NCBI RefSeq assembly: GCF_003606385.1
Contig: NZ_CP032514.1
Location: 2,046,001-2,110,000, forward strand
Length of the DNA stretch: 64,000 bases
Source of the DNA: Actinomyces lilanjuaniae
GTDB lineage: Bacteria > Actinomycetota > Actinomycetes > Actinomycetales > Actinomycetaceae
Direction: 5' to 3'
The notes under the pieces are model-generated. The model ran no database searches. It was not told the origin of the DNA and saw nothing but the letters and a program-made list of their open reading frames with translations. The translations under genes were made by a program, and so were the position numbers. This document shows positions 8,575 to 17,649 of the stretch, one piece after another; the first letter of the stretch is position 1, and the number at the start of each line of letters is the position of its first letter.

Positions 8575-9002
8575 CGGCGGACCACAGGGACTTCCCGCTC
8601 TCCGGGAACTCCCAGGCCCCTCATCACGAGGGGCAGGCCCCGCCCGCCTCTGGGGACGGGTGCCGCCACGCCCCAGGGCTATCAGCAGGGGCAGGGACCA
8701 GGTCGTCGGCCAGAGTCTGTCGGCAGGCACCCAGCCTGCCCGTTGGCACGGCAAGCCGCCCCGGCGTGCAGACGGTAGCGCCCGAGCTGCCGCCACTGAG
8801 GCCGTCAACCCGGCCCGGGACGAGCGCCCTCCACAGGCTCCGGCCGTGGCGCGTCGTCAGGGCGCCAGCCAGGCAGCAGCACTGCGGCGCCCTGAGAACG
8901 TCATAGCCCAGTAGTGGCAACAACGACAGTCCCGCCCGCACAGCGCGACACCGCGACGACTCAAGACAATGACAGGACGTTACAGGACGTTAAGGAGCAC
9001 AG
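8575..9002. other. Gene-free region after tRNA-Lys pair
   Basis: About 430 nt with long open frames on both strands but none with a credible start site or recognisable protein. The right end has the near-direct repeat ACAGGACGTTA (8970s-8990s) before the ribosome binding site AAGGAG of the following small gene. Otherwise nothing is seen. Confidence 0.45.
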
Positions 9003-9335
9003 ATGAGCACGCAGACAATCAGCAGCACAGCACCAGCCCGTACAGCAGGCTTGTCGGGAGCACCTGCCCGCCAGATCAAGCCACGACATGACGCCGCCTC
9101 GGCCATGACGTGCGCCTGCGCCCTCGGGACCCCTCTGTGGGTCCGACGTGAGCAGGCCGAGCGCGAGCTCGACGCCGCGCAGGCTGAGGTCGCCTCCCTG
9201 CCTGTCGGAACCTCCCCCTCCCGCCTGGAGCGCGCCCAGGAACGCCTCACAGCCGCCCGAGGAGCCCTGGAGAACCTGAGGTACCCCGAGACCGACGGCG
9301 ACCGCGAGAAGAGCCCGGCGGCCCTGGCCGCCTGA
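9003..9335 (+). CDS. Small hypothetical protein, helical C-terminus
   Basis: A 110-aa protein with a good ribosome binding site (AAGGAG, 7 nt before ATG). The N-terminal half is Thr/Ser/Ala-rich. Residues about 48-95 (REQAERELDAAQAEVASL ... ERLTAARGALENLR) have the heptad spacing of a helical hairpin or coiled coil. Family not recognised. It is monocistronic, between tRNA-Lys and bcp. The ribosome binding site and protein-like composition argue that it is real. Confidence 0.6.
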   Translation: MSTQTISSTAPARTAGLSGAPARQIKPRHDAASAMTCACALGTPLWVRREQAERELDAAQAEVASLPVGTSPSRLERAQERLTAARGALENLRYPETDGDREKSPAALAA

Positions 9336-9496
9336 GTCCCGCCGGGAGCGGTCCTCCCACATCCTCAACCATATCCTCAGCCGTCTCCTGAGAGCGAACT
9401 CCGTAGGTCCGTGCGTGGCACGCAGCCGCTCAGGGCGGCTCCCGGTGAGAGGATCGTCCACATTGTGTGCGCCAAAGGAGGACCAGAGGAGGACTC

Positions 9497-9990
9497 ATGC
9501 CCCACCTGTCAGCCGGAGACGCTGCTCCGGGCTTTACCCTGCCCGACGCCACAGGACAGAATGTGAGCCTCAGCGACCTGCTGTCCCGTAGCGATGCAGG
9601 GCTGGTTGTCTACTTCTACCCCAAGGCGTGCACGCCAGGGTGCACCAAGGAGGCCTGTGACTTCCGCGACTCGGTAGAGAGCCTGGGGGTGCAGGTTACC
9701 AGGTGGTCGGCATCTCTCCTGACTCCCCTGCCACCCAGGCCAGGTTCTCTGAGCGCCACAGTCTCCCCTTCCCCCTGCTCTCCGACGTCGACCACTCGGT
9801 CATGGAGGCCTGGGGGGCCTGGGGCGAGAAGAAGAACTACGGCCGGACCTACACCGGCGCGATCCGCTCGACTGTCGTCGTGGCACCGGACGGCAGTGTC
9901 GTCCTGGCGCGGTACAACGTCAGGGCCACCGGCCACGTCGCGAGGCTGCGCGCCGAGCTGGGTCTGGACCAGCCCAGCGCGTCGGACTGA
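9497..9990 (+). CDS. bcp: Thioredoxin-dependent thiol peroxidase Bcp, frameshifted
   Basis: Atypical 2-Cys peroxiredoxin of the BCP/PrxQ group, which reduces hydroperoxides with thioredoxin. Present: [30 protein letters not shown] (peroxidatic and resolving cysteines five residues apart), then [15 protein letters not shown] and the C-terminal half in another frame. The frames meet near 9700. Adding one C (GTT ACC CAG GTG GTC) restores both the frame and the usual spacing between RDS and the VVGIS strand. A single lost base in a C-run is therefore more likely than gene decay. The start ATG 9497 follows AGAGGAGG. Confidence 0.85.
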
Positions 9991-10037
9991 GACGGCCTTG
10001 CGCACCCCCGCCCACAGGAAGGTAGAGTGCGGGTCGA

Positions 10038-10119
10038 GCGCGAGTGGCGGAACTGGTAGACGCCCCAGGTTTAGGTCCTGGTGCCTTCGGGCGTGAGGGT
10101 TCGAGTCCCTTCTCGCGTA
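10038..10119 (+). tRNA. tRNA-Leu (TAG)
   Basis: An 82-nt class II tRNA with acceptor GCGCGAG / CTCGCGT, anticodon stem CCAGG/CCTGG around loop TTTAGGT (anticodon TAG), a variable arm TGCCTTCGGGCGT, and T-arm GAGGGTTCGAGTCCCTT. CCA is not encoded. A TAGAGT -10 box at 10023-10028 precedes it. Confidence 0.96.
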
Positions 10120-10257
10120 CTGTGGATACGGTGTGAGGGCACTCCCCCCGCGTCCCAGCGCTGATCGTCCCAGCGGCGATGCCGACCGGGCGGTACCAGG
10201 CAGCAGGGAGGCGCAGGGTGCTGCCCGGATCGCAGAGGTCCCCTGGGAGAGGACAGC

Positions 10258-10806
10258 ATGGTAAAAGAGCACGCACGGCGCACCGTCCTTGCCAGCACTC
10301 TGGCGTCGCTGGCCTCGTTACCCCTCTCCGTGTGCGGGTGTGCCCCGGTCTCGGACAGCGGCCAGGCGGCAGGAGCGCGGACCGGCTCAGGCACCTCCCC
10401 CAGGATCATCACCAGCCCGGCGGCAACGGCCTCGCAGGGGGAACACACCCCGATCATCGTCCGCGTCAACGGGACCGCCTACCCGGCGCACCTCAACGGG
10501 ACACAGACAGCACAGGCGCTGGTGGCCCGACTCCCCCTCACCGCCTCCTTCCGGGACTACTCCCCGTATGTGGCAAAGAAGGTCGCGGACCTGGACGAGC
10601 CGCTCGACCACGACCAGATGCCCAACGACGACCCGGTGGCTGGTGACATCGTCTACTGGTCATACAAGCAGCAGATTGCCCTCTACTGGAGGGCGGCGTA
10701 CCGGTACATCGATACTCACGTCATCGGTACCTTCGACTCCTCGGAGGGGGTGTCGGCCGTCCAGGCACTGACCCCCCAGGACGAGGTCGTCATCGCCCTG
10801 GCATAG
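10258..10806 (+). CDS. Cyclophilin-like fold lipoprotein
   Basis: A 182-aa protein. The positively charged N-terminus, hydrophobic core and LSVCGC at about residues 23-28 indicate a lipoprotein signal with cysteine lipidation. A Ser/Gly/Thr-rich spacer follows. Residues about 65-182 match the Cyclophil_like2 (DUF4430/AF2212-type) pattern: VNGT.YPAHL..., LPLTASFRDYS, AGDIVYWSYKQQIALYW and IGTFDS. The fold resembles cyclophilin but lacks the isomerase active-site signature, so its role is unknown. The ribosome binding site is GAGAGGA. Confidence 0.75.
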   Translation: MVKEHARRTVLASTLASLASLPLSVCGCAPVSDSGQAAGARTGSGTSPRIITSPAATASQGEHTPIIVRVNGTAYPAHLNGTQTAQALVARLPLTASFRDYSPYVAKKVADLDEPLDHDQMPNDDPVAGDIVYWSYKQQIALYWRAAYRYIDTHVIGTFDSSEGVSAVQALTPQDEVVIALA

Positions 10807-10877
10807 AACAGCCCGCTGAGGGGCTCGCAGTGACCCGTCGGCCCTCCTACCCAGGTCTGTCGTGAAAAGGACCGCAC

Positions 10878-11981
10878 ATGACACACGCGTACTCTCCCCA
10901 CAGCTACCCAGGCGGGGTCACTCCCTTCTCCCTCACCAACAGGGGCGAACGTGGCGCAGCATGGGCACTTCTCGCAGTCGGGACTCTTGCTGCCCTCTTC
11001 GACCTGTGGTGCCTGCTCGTGATGGTCCCTGACGGCATGCCTGTCTCTCTCCTGTGCGTCGTAGCCCTTCCCGGAGTGATACTGCTGTGCGCGGGCGTGC
11101 TCGGGCTGCGAAGACGACTAGGACTGACCGCCGACGCAAGGGGACTGACCCTGCTAACCCCCCGGAGTACCCGCTACCTGGGCTGGGACCAGGTACGCGG
11201 CAACCTGCACGTCGTCGTCACAGGCAGCTCCCTAGGCAGGACAACGGTAGGTGTCGCCGTCCTTGTCGACGGCGCACCCGTGGAGCTGCCCTGCACCACC
11301 GTCAGCGGGAGCAGCCAGGAGGCTGCCAGCCAGCGTGCCCAGACCATCATCAACGAGGTCCTCGCTCGCGATCCTGGTCCAGGCTACGTCGCACGCGGGG
11401 AAAACCGCGCTCAGGACGCCCAGGCGGCCTGCAGCCACGCCTCCCGCCCCCCGAGGCTCGTCCTTGAGGAGCCGGACAGCCTGCAGGAAAAACGGGCTAC
11501 GGTCAACATCGTCGGAGCGTGCACCTCAGGGACGTTCCTCGTGCTGGGCAGCGTCTTCCTCATTGAAGGAGGTACCGATGCCCTGGGCACCGTCATGGCC
11601 GCCCTCTTTGCCGCAGCCGGAGGGCTGAGTCTCGTCGCATGCCTGGCGCGCTACCAGCGGGGCAAGGCCCCGCACCGTACTGTGGTGGACTCCTCCGGAA
11701 TCACCGTCTACTCCGGGAGCCGCACACAGGTGCTGTCCTGGACGGAGGCCAGAGGGCACCTGGCCGCCAGTGCGGCGGAGATACACGGAGGCAGGGTGCG
11801 GCTGGGGTGGGTCGCCACTCTGCGGTTCCAGGACGGTCACCGTACCGTGCGCCTGGTCGGTGCCAGTGTTCAAGGACACAGCAGATCCGCTGCTCTGGAG
11901 GCCGCCCGGACGCGCCTGGCACACATCGCCTCCTACGATCCGGCCAGCATCCGCTCACCCCTGTCAGCCCCGCAGCGCTGA
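10878..11981 (+). CDS. Duplicated membrane / PH-like domain protein
   Basis: A 367-aa protein made of two similar halves. Each has two membrane helices (about 25-75 and 213-257) followed by a PH-like beta domain with the pattern D(A/S).G(L/I)T(L/V) ..., L(G/S)W..(V/A)RG.L. Such modules occur in bacterial PH-domain (bPH) membrane proteins of unknown function. The internal duplication is visible directly from DARGLTLLTPRSTRYLGWDQ against DSSGITVYSGSRTQVLSWTE. The gene is preceded by AAAGGA. It lies 71 nt after the lipoprotein gene and may be co-transcribed with it. Confidence 0.65.
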   Translation: MTHAYSPHSYPGGVTPFSLTNRGERGAAWALLAVGTLAALFDLWCLLVMVPDGMPVSLLCVVALPGVILLCAGVLGLRRRLGLTADARGLTLLTPRSTRYLGWDQVRGNLHVVVTGSSLGRTTVGVAVLVDGAPVELPCTTVSGSSQEAASQRAQTIINEVLARDPGPGYVARGENRAQDAQAACSHASRPPRLVLEEPDSLQEKRATVNIVGACTSGTFLVLGSVFLIEGGTDALGTVMAALFAAAGGLSLVACLARYQRGKAPHRTVVDSSGITVYSGSRTQVLSWTEARGHLAASAAEIHGGRVRLGWVATLRFQDGHRTVRLVGASVQGHSRSAALEAARTRLAHIASYDPASIRSPLSAPQR

Positions 11982-12071
11982 CACGCGGCCGAAGGCGGCG
12001 GCCCGGCGCACCTGTAACGACCAGCGTCGGCAGCCCGGGCCGCACCCGCCTGATCCGCCGCCCCTGCGCGT

Positions 12072-12365
12072 CTAGTCGTCGTGCTGGACGACCTCGAAGC
12101 CCAGGACCTCAATGCTCATCCCGCGGCGCACGTCGTCACTGTGATCGGCACCAGAGCGCGCCGCCAGCCAGGCCTGGTAGTCCTCACGGGAGTCCCACCT
12201 GGTCACCACGAAGTAGCGGTCCTCCCCGACGACGGGACGCAGCAGCTCAAAGCTCTGGAACCCCTTCGAGGTGTCCACGGCCCGCTTGCGCGCCGCAAAG
12301 CGCTGCTCGATCTCAGCCTCCGCACCCTCAGGATAGGTCAGGGCGGTAATGTTGACATAGGTCAT
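12072..12365 (-). CDS. Antibiotic biosynthesis monooxygenase (ABM) domain protein
   Basis: A 97-aa single-domain dimeric alpha-beta barrel protein: NITALTYPEGAEAEIEQRFAARKRAVDTSKGFQSFELLRP ... YFVVTRWDSREDYQAW, the standard ABM layout. Members include heme-degrading enzymes (HmoA/IsdG/MhuD-like) and quinol monooxygenases. The sequence does not decide between them, though the RPVVGEDRYFVVTRW region resembles heme-binding actinobacterial members. The ATG at 12365 has GGAGAG upstream. It is transcribed away from rph. Confidence 0.75.
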   Translation of the reverse strand: MTYVNITALTYPEGAEAEIEQRFAARKRAVDTSKGFQSFELLRPVVGEDRYFVVTRWDSREDYQAWLAARSGADHSDDVRRGMSIEVLGFEVVQHDD

Positions 12366-12523
12366 GGCTCTTCTCTCCTCACTGCGGCAGAGCCTCGGTG
12401 CTCTCGGCGCCTCCACCGCGACGACTCCGTGTGAGGCTATCCTATGCTGCCTACACCAAGGTCGGGCTGTCACCAGGCTGGGGACAGCCGCCCTGCCGCA
12501 GACCCCGCGCCCGAGTGCCCAGG

Positions 12524-12529
12524 TACCCT
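12524..12529 (+). promoter_or_regulatory. -10 box of rph, leaderless type
   Basis: TACCCT, 7 nt before the GTG at 12537. It selects this start over the longer upstream frame. Confidence 0.45.
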
Positions 12530-12536
12530 GTTCCGC

Positions 12537-13376
12537 GTGACCAACACCAGCACCTCCCGCTCCTTCACCCGCCGTGACGGTCGTTCCACCGACCAGCTGC
12601 GCCCCGTGACCATCACCCGCCACTGGCTGGACCACGCCGAGGGCTCCGTCCTCATCACCTTTGGTCGTACCCGGGTCCTGTGTGCCGCCTCCTTCACCGA
12701 GGGCGTGCCACGCTGGCGCAAGGGCAGCGGCGAGGGCTGGGTCACCGCCGAGTACGCGATGCTGCCACGAGCCGGTTCGGAGCGCTCGGGACGTGAGTCG
12801 GTACGAGGAAAGGTGGGGGGCCGCACCCACGAGATCTCCCGGCTGGTCGGGCGCTCTCTGCGCGGCGTCGTCGATGTCGCCGCCCTGGGTGAGAACACGA
12901 TCACGCTAGACTGCGACGTCCTCCAGGCGGACGGCGGTACCCGTACCGCCGCCATCACCGGCGCTTACGTAGCCCTGGCGGACGCCGTGTCCTGGGCCAC
13001 CTCCAAAGGCCTCATCAGTGCCCGCCCCGGCAGACCGGTGCTGTCCGACTCCCTGTCCGCGGTCTCGGTCGGCATTATCGACGGCGTGCCCTGCCTGGAC
13101 CTCCCCTACGAGGAGGACGTGCGTGCCCACACTGATATGAACGTGGTCCAAACCGGCTCAGGACGCTTCATCGAGGTGCAGGGCACTGCCGAGCACGCAG
13201 CCTTCGACCGCTACGAGCTGGACGCGCTGCTAGACCTGGCGACCGAGGGGAACAGGACATTGGCCCGCCTCCAGAGCCAGGCGCTGGAGGGACCTGCCGA
13301 CACGCCCCGCACCGTCTCCTCCCCGTCCCCCTCCTCCGCGTCAGACCACCACGTCCTGACCGTCCCCGGAGCCTGA
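12537..13376 (+). CDS. rph: Ribonuclease PH
   Basis: Phosphorolytic 3'-5' exoribonuclease that trims tRNA 3' ends; usually a hexamer. The 279-aa product shows [33 protein letters not shown], the phosphate-binding GRSLRGVVD and the catalytic [19 protein letters not shown]. About 25 C-terminal residues are a Ser/Pro-rich extension beyond the core. A 3-nt gap separates it from rdgB, so the two form an operon, as in Mycobacterium. Confidence 0.96.
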   Translation: MTNTSTSRSFTRRDGRSTDQLRPVTITRHWLDHAEGSVLITFGRTRVLCAASFTEGVPRWRKGSGEGWVTAEYAMLPRAGSERSGRESVRGKVGGRTHEISRLVGRSLRGVVDVAALGENTITLDCDVLQADGGTRTAAITGAYVALADAVSWATSKGLISARPGRPVLSDSLSAVSVGIIDGVPCLDLPYEEDVRAHTDMNVVQTGSGRFIEVQGTAEHAAFDRYELDALLDLATEGNRTLARLQSQALEGPADTPRTVSSPSPSSASDHHVLTVPGA

Positions 13377-13379
13377 GCC

Positions 13380-14072
13380 ATGAACCTGGAAGCCTCCCTC
13401 CGGACCGAACGCGTTCCGGCCCAGGCACGCCTGGTCCTGGCCACGCACAATCCCAGCAAGCTGGCGGAGCTCCACGACATCCTGGCCCCCCTGGTACCCG
13501 GCCTGGCCCCTGGGGCGATCATCTCCGCAGCCGCCCTCAAGGCCCCCGAGCCCGTCGAGAACGGGCTCACCTTCGCGGACAACGCCCTGCTCAAGGCGCG
13601 CGCCCTGGCAGCGGCCTGCCGTCTTCCTGCCGTGGCTGACGACTCCGGACTGTGCGTGGACGTGCTCGGCGGCGCCCCTGGGGTCTTCTCCGCCCGCTGG
13701 TGCGGGCACCACGGCGACGACACCGCCAACCTCACCCTCCTGCTCAACCAGCTGCACGACATCGACGACCCACACCGCACGGCTCGCTTCACCTGCGCCG
13801 CGGTGCTGGTCGTACCCGAAGAAGCAGCGGGCGCAGCCGCCCAGGAGCGGGTCGTCACCATGGAACGCCACCTGGAGGGCAGGCTGGCGCACGAGCCTCA
13901 CGGCCACAACGGCTTCGGCTACGACCCGGTCTTCGTCCCCGCCAGCGAGGACGCGCCCGGCGGCGCAGGCCGCACGACGGCACAGATGGAGCCCGCTGAG
14001 AAGAACGCCGTGTCCCACCGGGGTCAGGCCTTCCGCGCCCTCGCCCCTGTTCTGGCACCACTACTGGCCTGA
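13380..14072 (+). CDS. rdgB: XTP/dITP diphosphatase (RdgB/HAM1)
   Basis: Hydrolyses non-canonical purine nucleotides (XTP, dITP, ITP) to monophosphates, keeping them out of DNA and RNA. The 230-aa product contains LATHNPSKLAEL, FADNALLKARA, the metal-binding VADDSGLCVD, and HNGFGYDPVFVP, then a C-terminal SHRGQAFRAL. It starts 3 nt after rph and converges on the DUF3054 gene. Confidence 0.95.
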   Translation: MNLEASLRTERVPAQARLVLATHNPSKLAELHDILAPLVPGLAPGAIISAAALKAPEPVENGLTFADNALLKARALAAACRLPAVADDSGLCVDVLGGAPGVFSARWCGHHGDDTANLTLLLNQLHDIDDPHRTARFTCAAVLVVPEEAAGAAAQERVVTMERHLEGRLAHEPHGHNGFGYDPVFVPASEDAPGGAGRTTAQMEPAEKNAVSHRGQAFRALAPVLAPLLA

Positions 14073-14169
14073 GGGCCAGGTGTCGGCCTTCGCCGTCACC
14101 CAGGCACGCCTCCCGCCCGAACGTCCTGCGTAGCACCGCACCGGCTTACGATTACGACGCCATGCCGGG

Positions 14170-14727
14170 CTACACCCTGCCCTCCCCCTGGTCGGCCTCC
14201 TGCTCAGAGATCCTGCGGGCCAAGGGGGCGGGAACCAGGGAGTCGTGGGCACGCACGTACCCGTAGAGCCAGCGCCACCCTCCCAGGAAGACCAGGAGGA
14301 AGGTACCGGTCATCACCGCCCAGGAGACGTGCCTGTCCAGGGGAGCGGCCCCCTGCCCAGCCACGTGCAGCACCGTCCAGACGACCCAGGTCGCACCTGC
14401 GACGATAAGCCCCTCGGGAGCAGCCATCTCCAGGTGGTCGCCACGACGGTGACAGGCGAGCCAGGACACGGCCCAGCCGACCGCCGCCCCGCAGGCTGCT
14501 TGCCACAGGGGCGCGGCAAGGGAGAGGACGGAGCCGAGCGCGTCGGTCGATGCCGCACCGAGCAGGGCCACCAGCGACACCGCCAGGAGGTCTGCCGGGA
14601 CAACCAGCCACCAGCGGGTAGACCGCCCCCGGATCCACGGACAGTCCACCCCGTCAGGCAGGACCGGTGTGTAGGACAGCCGTCGCGCACTCGCGTCAGC
14701 CTCCCCAGCGACCTCCTGGTTGCTCAC
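14170..14727 (-). CDS. DUF3054-family membrane protein
   Basis: A 185-aa protein with four hydrophobic segments (about 42-62, 70-95, 105-122 and 135-160), an A.PEGLIVAGATWVVWTVLH core and a terminal GWRWLYGYV, as in actinobacterial DUF3054 proteins. Function unknown. The GTG at 14727 overlaps the stop of the upstream MBL gene (GTGA), so translation is probably coupled. It is the last gene of the clpS-murI operon. Confidence 0.75.
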   Translation of the reverse strand: MSNQEVAGEADASARRLSYTPVLPDGVDCPWIRGRSTRWWLVVPADLLAVSLVALLGAASTDALGSVLSLAAPLWQAACGAAVGWAVSWLACHRRGDHLEMAAPEGLIVAGATWVVWTVLHVAGQGAAPLDRHVSWAVMTGTFLLVFLGGWRWLYGYVRAHDSLVPAPLARRISEQEADQGEGRV

Positions 14728-15521
14728 AGCTGCCACCAGGCCCCTGCGGTGGCAGCCTCCAGGGTGCCCGTGAACACGGCCGCCGCCTCCTGCAACGTCA
14801 CTGCGGGGTCGGTCCAGGGCTGGATGTGGGTGAGCACAAGCCGCCCCGCCCCTGCGTGCGCCGCCAGCTCACCAGCCCGCCGTCCGGTCATGTGCATCCC
14901 GGTTGCCGTGTCCCGGTGCTCCACGAACGCCGCCTCCGCCAGGAGGAGGTCCACACCCTCAGCCATGGCGTCCACGGAAGGGCACCGGTCGGTGTCACCG
15001 GTGTAGGCCAGGGTCACCCGCTGCTGCATGGAGGCCTCGCTGGGGCCCTCCACACGGAAGCCAAAGGCCTCCACCGGGTGGAGGGCGGGGAAAGGAGTGA
15101 TCGTGAGAGGGCCCACCTGAACTGGGAGGCCGGGCACTGCCGTCTGGAAGACGAACTCGGTACCGTAGGCCTCCCCCTCCCCGGTCCCGTCAACGCCTCG
15201 CAGGCGGGGCAGCAGGTCGGAGGGTCCCAGGCACAGGACAGGGCCGAGAGGGCCGGAGGGGTTCCAGCGCCGGTAGACGTGCATCCCTACCAGGTCCACC
15301 ATGTGGTCGGCGTGGCAGTGGGAGATGACCACCGCGTCCAGGTCGGCAGGGTCAACGTGGTGCAGCATCTGTCCCATGGCGCCGGGGCCCAAGTCCATGA
15401 CCACGGAGAAGGTGCGCACGGCTCCGTCACGACCAGGACCCTGTGCCTGAACCAGGTAGGAGGAGGCCGCCGAGTCAGGCCCCGACATGGAGCCCGTGCA
15501 GCCGATGACCGTCAGGCGCAT
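14724..15521 (-). CDS. MBL-fold hydrolase, RNase Z-like (Rv1339 type)
   Basis: A 265-aa metallo-beta-lactamase-fold protein with the metal-binding motif HCHADH near residue 90, a later AYTGDTDRC, and C-terminal LVLTHIQPW. It lies directly after murI with a 10-nt overlap. In Mycobacterium tuberculosis the gene in this position, Rv1339, is reported to be an atypical class II cAMP phosphodiesterase. Assigning the same activity here rests on synteny and general similarity, so it is probable rather than shown. Confidence 0.85.
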   Translation of the reverse strand: MRLTVIGCTGSMSGPDSAASSYLVQAQGPGRDGAVRTFSVVMDLGPGAMGQMLHHVDPADLDAVVISHCHADHMVDLVGMHVYRRWNPSGPLGPVLCLGPSDLLPRLRGVDGTGEGEAYGTEFVFQTAVPGLPVQVGPLTITPFPALHPVEAFGFRVEGPSEASMQQRVTLAYTGDTDRCPSVDAMAEGVDLLLAEAAFVEHRDTATGMHMTGRRAGELAAHAGAGRLVLTHIQPWTDPAVTLQEAAAVFTGTLEAATAGAWWQL

Positions 15522-16402
15522 ACGCAGTCCTCCGCAGCAGAATCACCACGACCTGCCTCGACAGCAGGCAGGTCGGCCGACAGGGCTGTCGCCGCGTCCC
15601 CGGCCTGCTGGACGTGTCCGACCTCAGGTCCCAGGAACCGCCGTGCCAGGACAGCAAAGCGTTCCGGGTCCCCTGTAGCCCTGAAGGTGTGCCGGGCAGG
15701 ACCAGCCTGGGGGCTGCGCAGAAGGTCACGGGAGGCCAGGGCGCGGTAGACGTCCTTGGCGGTCTCGTCCGAGGAGGTAACCAGGGTCACATCATCTCCC
15801 ATGATGTAGGAGATCGGCCCCATAAGCAAAGGATAGTGGGTACACCCCAGGACAAGGGTGTCCACGCCCGCAGCCTTAACCGGCGACAGGTACTCCTCAG
15901 CCACCTCCAGGACCTCCGAGCCCGCGGTCACGCCGCGCTCAACAAGCTCCACGAACCGTGGACACGCCTGACTGGTCAGGGTGACACCCGGGACCACCCC
16001 CATGGCGTCCCCGTAGACACCGGAGTCGACAGTGCCCTGCGTGGCGACCAGCCCGACCCGGCCGTTGCGTGTCACGTGCGCCGCAGCCCGGGCAGCGGGG
16101 TGGATCACCTCGATGACAGGCACCCCCCGGCCCTTGGTGTAGCGCTTGCGAGCCGTGTGCAGGACGGCGGCAGATGCCGTGTTACAGGCGATGACAAGGA
16201 GCTTGACCCCTGAGTCCACCAGCTCATCCATGACCCGCAGCGCCAGGCCCCGGACCTCCTCAATGTCACGGGGACCGTAAGGACCGTTCGCGGTGTCTCC
16301 GATGTAGAGGACCTGTTCTCCGGGCAGCTGGTCGAGGACGGCTCGCGCGACAGTCAGACCACCAACCCCTGAGTCAAACATGCCGATGGGAGCATCATTC
16401 AC
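15512..16402 (-). CDS. murI: Glutamate racemase
   Basis: Converts L- to D-glutamate for peptidoglycan. The 296-aa product shows [10 protein letters not shown] at the N-terminus, [11 protein letters not shown], the two catalytic cysteines in ACNTAS (C73) and GCTHYPLL (C187), and [12 protein letters not shown]. The last 40 residues are an unconserved tail. It starts 9 nt after the DUF2017 gene and overlaps the downstream MBL gene. Confidence 0.97.
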   Translation of the reverse strand: MNDAPIGMFDSGVGGLTVARAVLDQLPGEQVLYIGDTANGPYGPRDIEEVRGLALRVMDELVDSGVKLLVIACNTASAAVLHTARKRYTKGRGVPVIEVIHPAARAAAHVTRNGRVGLVATQGTVDSGVYGDAMGVVPGVTLTSQACPRFVELVERGVTAGSEVLEVAEEYLSPVKAAGVDTLVLGCTHYPLLMGPISYIMGDDVTLVTSSDETAKDVYRALASRDLLRSPQAGPARHTFRATGDPERFAVLARRFLGPEVGHVQQAGDAATALSADLPAVEAGRGDSAAEDCVCA

Positions 16403-16411
16403 GTGGTGAGA

Positions 16412-17129
16412 CTATTCGGGCACCGTCCCCTCAAGCAGCACGGATACCAGTGATTCCTGCCACCAGGTCAGCATGTCGTAGACGAGGGCGGTGCCTCGGT
16501 ACCACCGCTGGTGGAAGGCCTCCTCCCGGGGAGGCTCCTCGTAGGCCCTCGCACGGACCTCCTCGGCGTCCTGCGCCGAGGCGATGCCCAGGCGGTGCGA
16601 CAGGACCAGGCGGATGTCATTCATCGCACCCAGCCAGTCGGCCTCCTGCCCGAGCGCGACGACGACCTCACCTTGCCGGGAGGGGGCACGAAGCTCCCGG
16701 GCCACACGGGCCAGACGCCCAGCCTTGTCCTGACGAAGCCGGCCCGGGTCAGCGCCCGGACCTCCACCGCGGTGCCGGGGTCCTCAGAGGCCTCAGGCAG
16801 GAGGACCTCCAGCAGCTCGACGACCTCAGGAGAGACACCCGTGCGCTGCGGTGAGGTCGTGGCGGGTTCAGAGGTGGCGGGCACGGCGCCTCCCCAGGTA
16901 CACCGGGCCCGCCAAGCTCACGATCTAGCGCCGCCAGCAGCTCGTGGTCACGCTCGCTCTCCCGGGGACGGGTCCCGACCTCGGTCGTCGGCTCCTGGCC
17001 GGACCCACCCGCCCCGTCCTCAGCCTCCAGAAGCGCCTCGGTCTCCAGGGCGAGACGGGCCAGCAACTCACGCTCCCAGTCCGCCATCCTGCTGGCGTAA
17101 CCGCCCTCAACAGCTCTGAAGACCCGCAT
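16412..17129 (-). CDS. DUF2017 protein, two frameshifts
   Basis: Actinobacterial DUF2017 family, always found next to clpS; function unknown. Three consecutive frames carry one protein of about 238 aa: MRVFRAVEGGYASRMADWE...ELLARL (17129 to about 16890), PATSEPATT...SPEVVELLEVLLPEAS...ALTRAG (to about 16740), and LARVARELRAPSRQ ... WLGAMNDIRLVLSHRLGI...WWQESLVSVLL (to 16412). Both junctions need one extra base. The ATG overlaps the clpS stop as TGATG. Two same-phase single-base losses in a short conserved gene suggest consensus error. Confidence 0.78.
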
Positions 17130-17470
17130 CACACCTCCTCCGACGCCTCGCCAAGCGCGTCGTCCCCGCCCAGGAGCTCGATGGTGGCGCGCAGGCCGTA
17201 ACCGTGCATGGCAGTGACATCCACCTCCATACGCTCACGCGCACCACGCGAGACCACCGCCCGTCCGGCGGTGTGGACCTCGAGCATCCTCGCGTGCGCC
17301 AGCGACACGGGGAAGCCGAAGTAGGAGTGAAAGACCCAGGTGACATAGCTCATGGTGTTGACCGGGTCGTCATGGACCACGGTGCACCACAGGCGCTGTG
17401 AGCGGGTACGAGGCTCTCCCACTGTCTCCGGCTCGGCTACCGGCAGCGAGGCGGTCATCGAGGCGGTCAT
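17129..17470 (-). CDS. clpS: ATP-dependent Clp protease adaptor ClpS
   Basis: N-degron adaptor that delivers proteins with destabilising N-terminal residues to ClpC/ClpA-ClpP. The 113-aa product has an unstructured N-terminus, then VVHDDPVNTMSYVTWVF (the degron-binding region), followed by MLEVHTAGRAVV and a C-terminal MHGYGLRATIE. It is first gene of the operon with DUF2017, murI, MBL and DUF3054, and is divergent to pncB. A TAGCAT box lies 6 nt before its ATG. Confidence 0.95.
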   Translation of the reverse strand: MTASMTASLPVAEPETVGEPRTRSQRLWCTVVHDDPVNTMSYVTWVFHSYFGFPVSLAHARMLEVHTAGRAVVSRGARERMEVDVTAMHGYGLRATIELLGGDDALGEASEEV

Positions 17471-17476
17471 GGCGTC

Positions 17477-17482
17477 ATGCTA
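17477..17482 (-). promoter_or_regulatory. -10 box of clpS, leaderless type
   Basis: TAGCAT on the minus strand, 6 nt from the ATG at 17470. It would drive the whole clpS-DUF2017-murI-MBL-DUF3054 operon. Confidence 0.45.
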
Positions 17483-17637
17483 CCGGGCGCCCGACACGCA
17501 ACGAGCCCGCTCGGCGGACAGGTCCTGCGACCCCGCACCCCAGACCAACCGCCCGCAGCGGGTGCGCACCCTGAAGGACGACCGCCCCCCAACCTCCTCA
17601 CGCCAGGATGTCGATGCCGTGAAACGCGAAAGCAGGA

Positions 17638-17643
17638 TAGGTT
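17638..17643 (+). promoter_or_regulatory. -10 box of pncB, leaderless type
   Basis: TAGGTT, 6 nt before the GTG at 17650. Confidence 0.45.
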
Positions 17644-17649
17644 GCTGCC

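Noticed and set aside
9700..9712. An 8-nt duplication (CAGGT repeated) as the cause of the bcp frameshift
   Set aside because: The resulting spacing would be two residues too short compared with the family; a single lost C restores frame and spacing.
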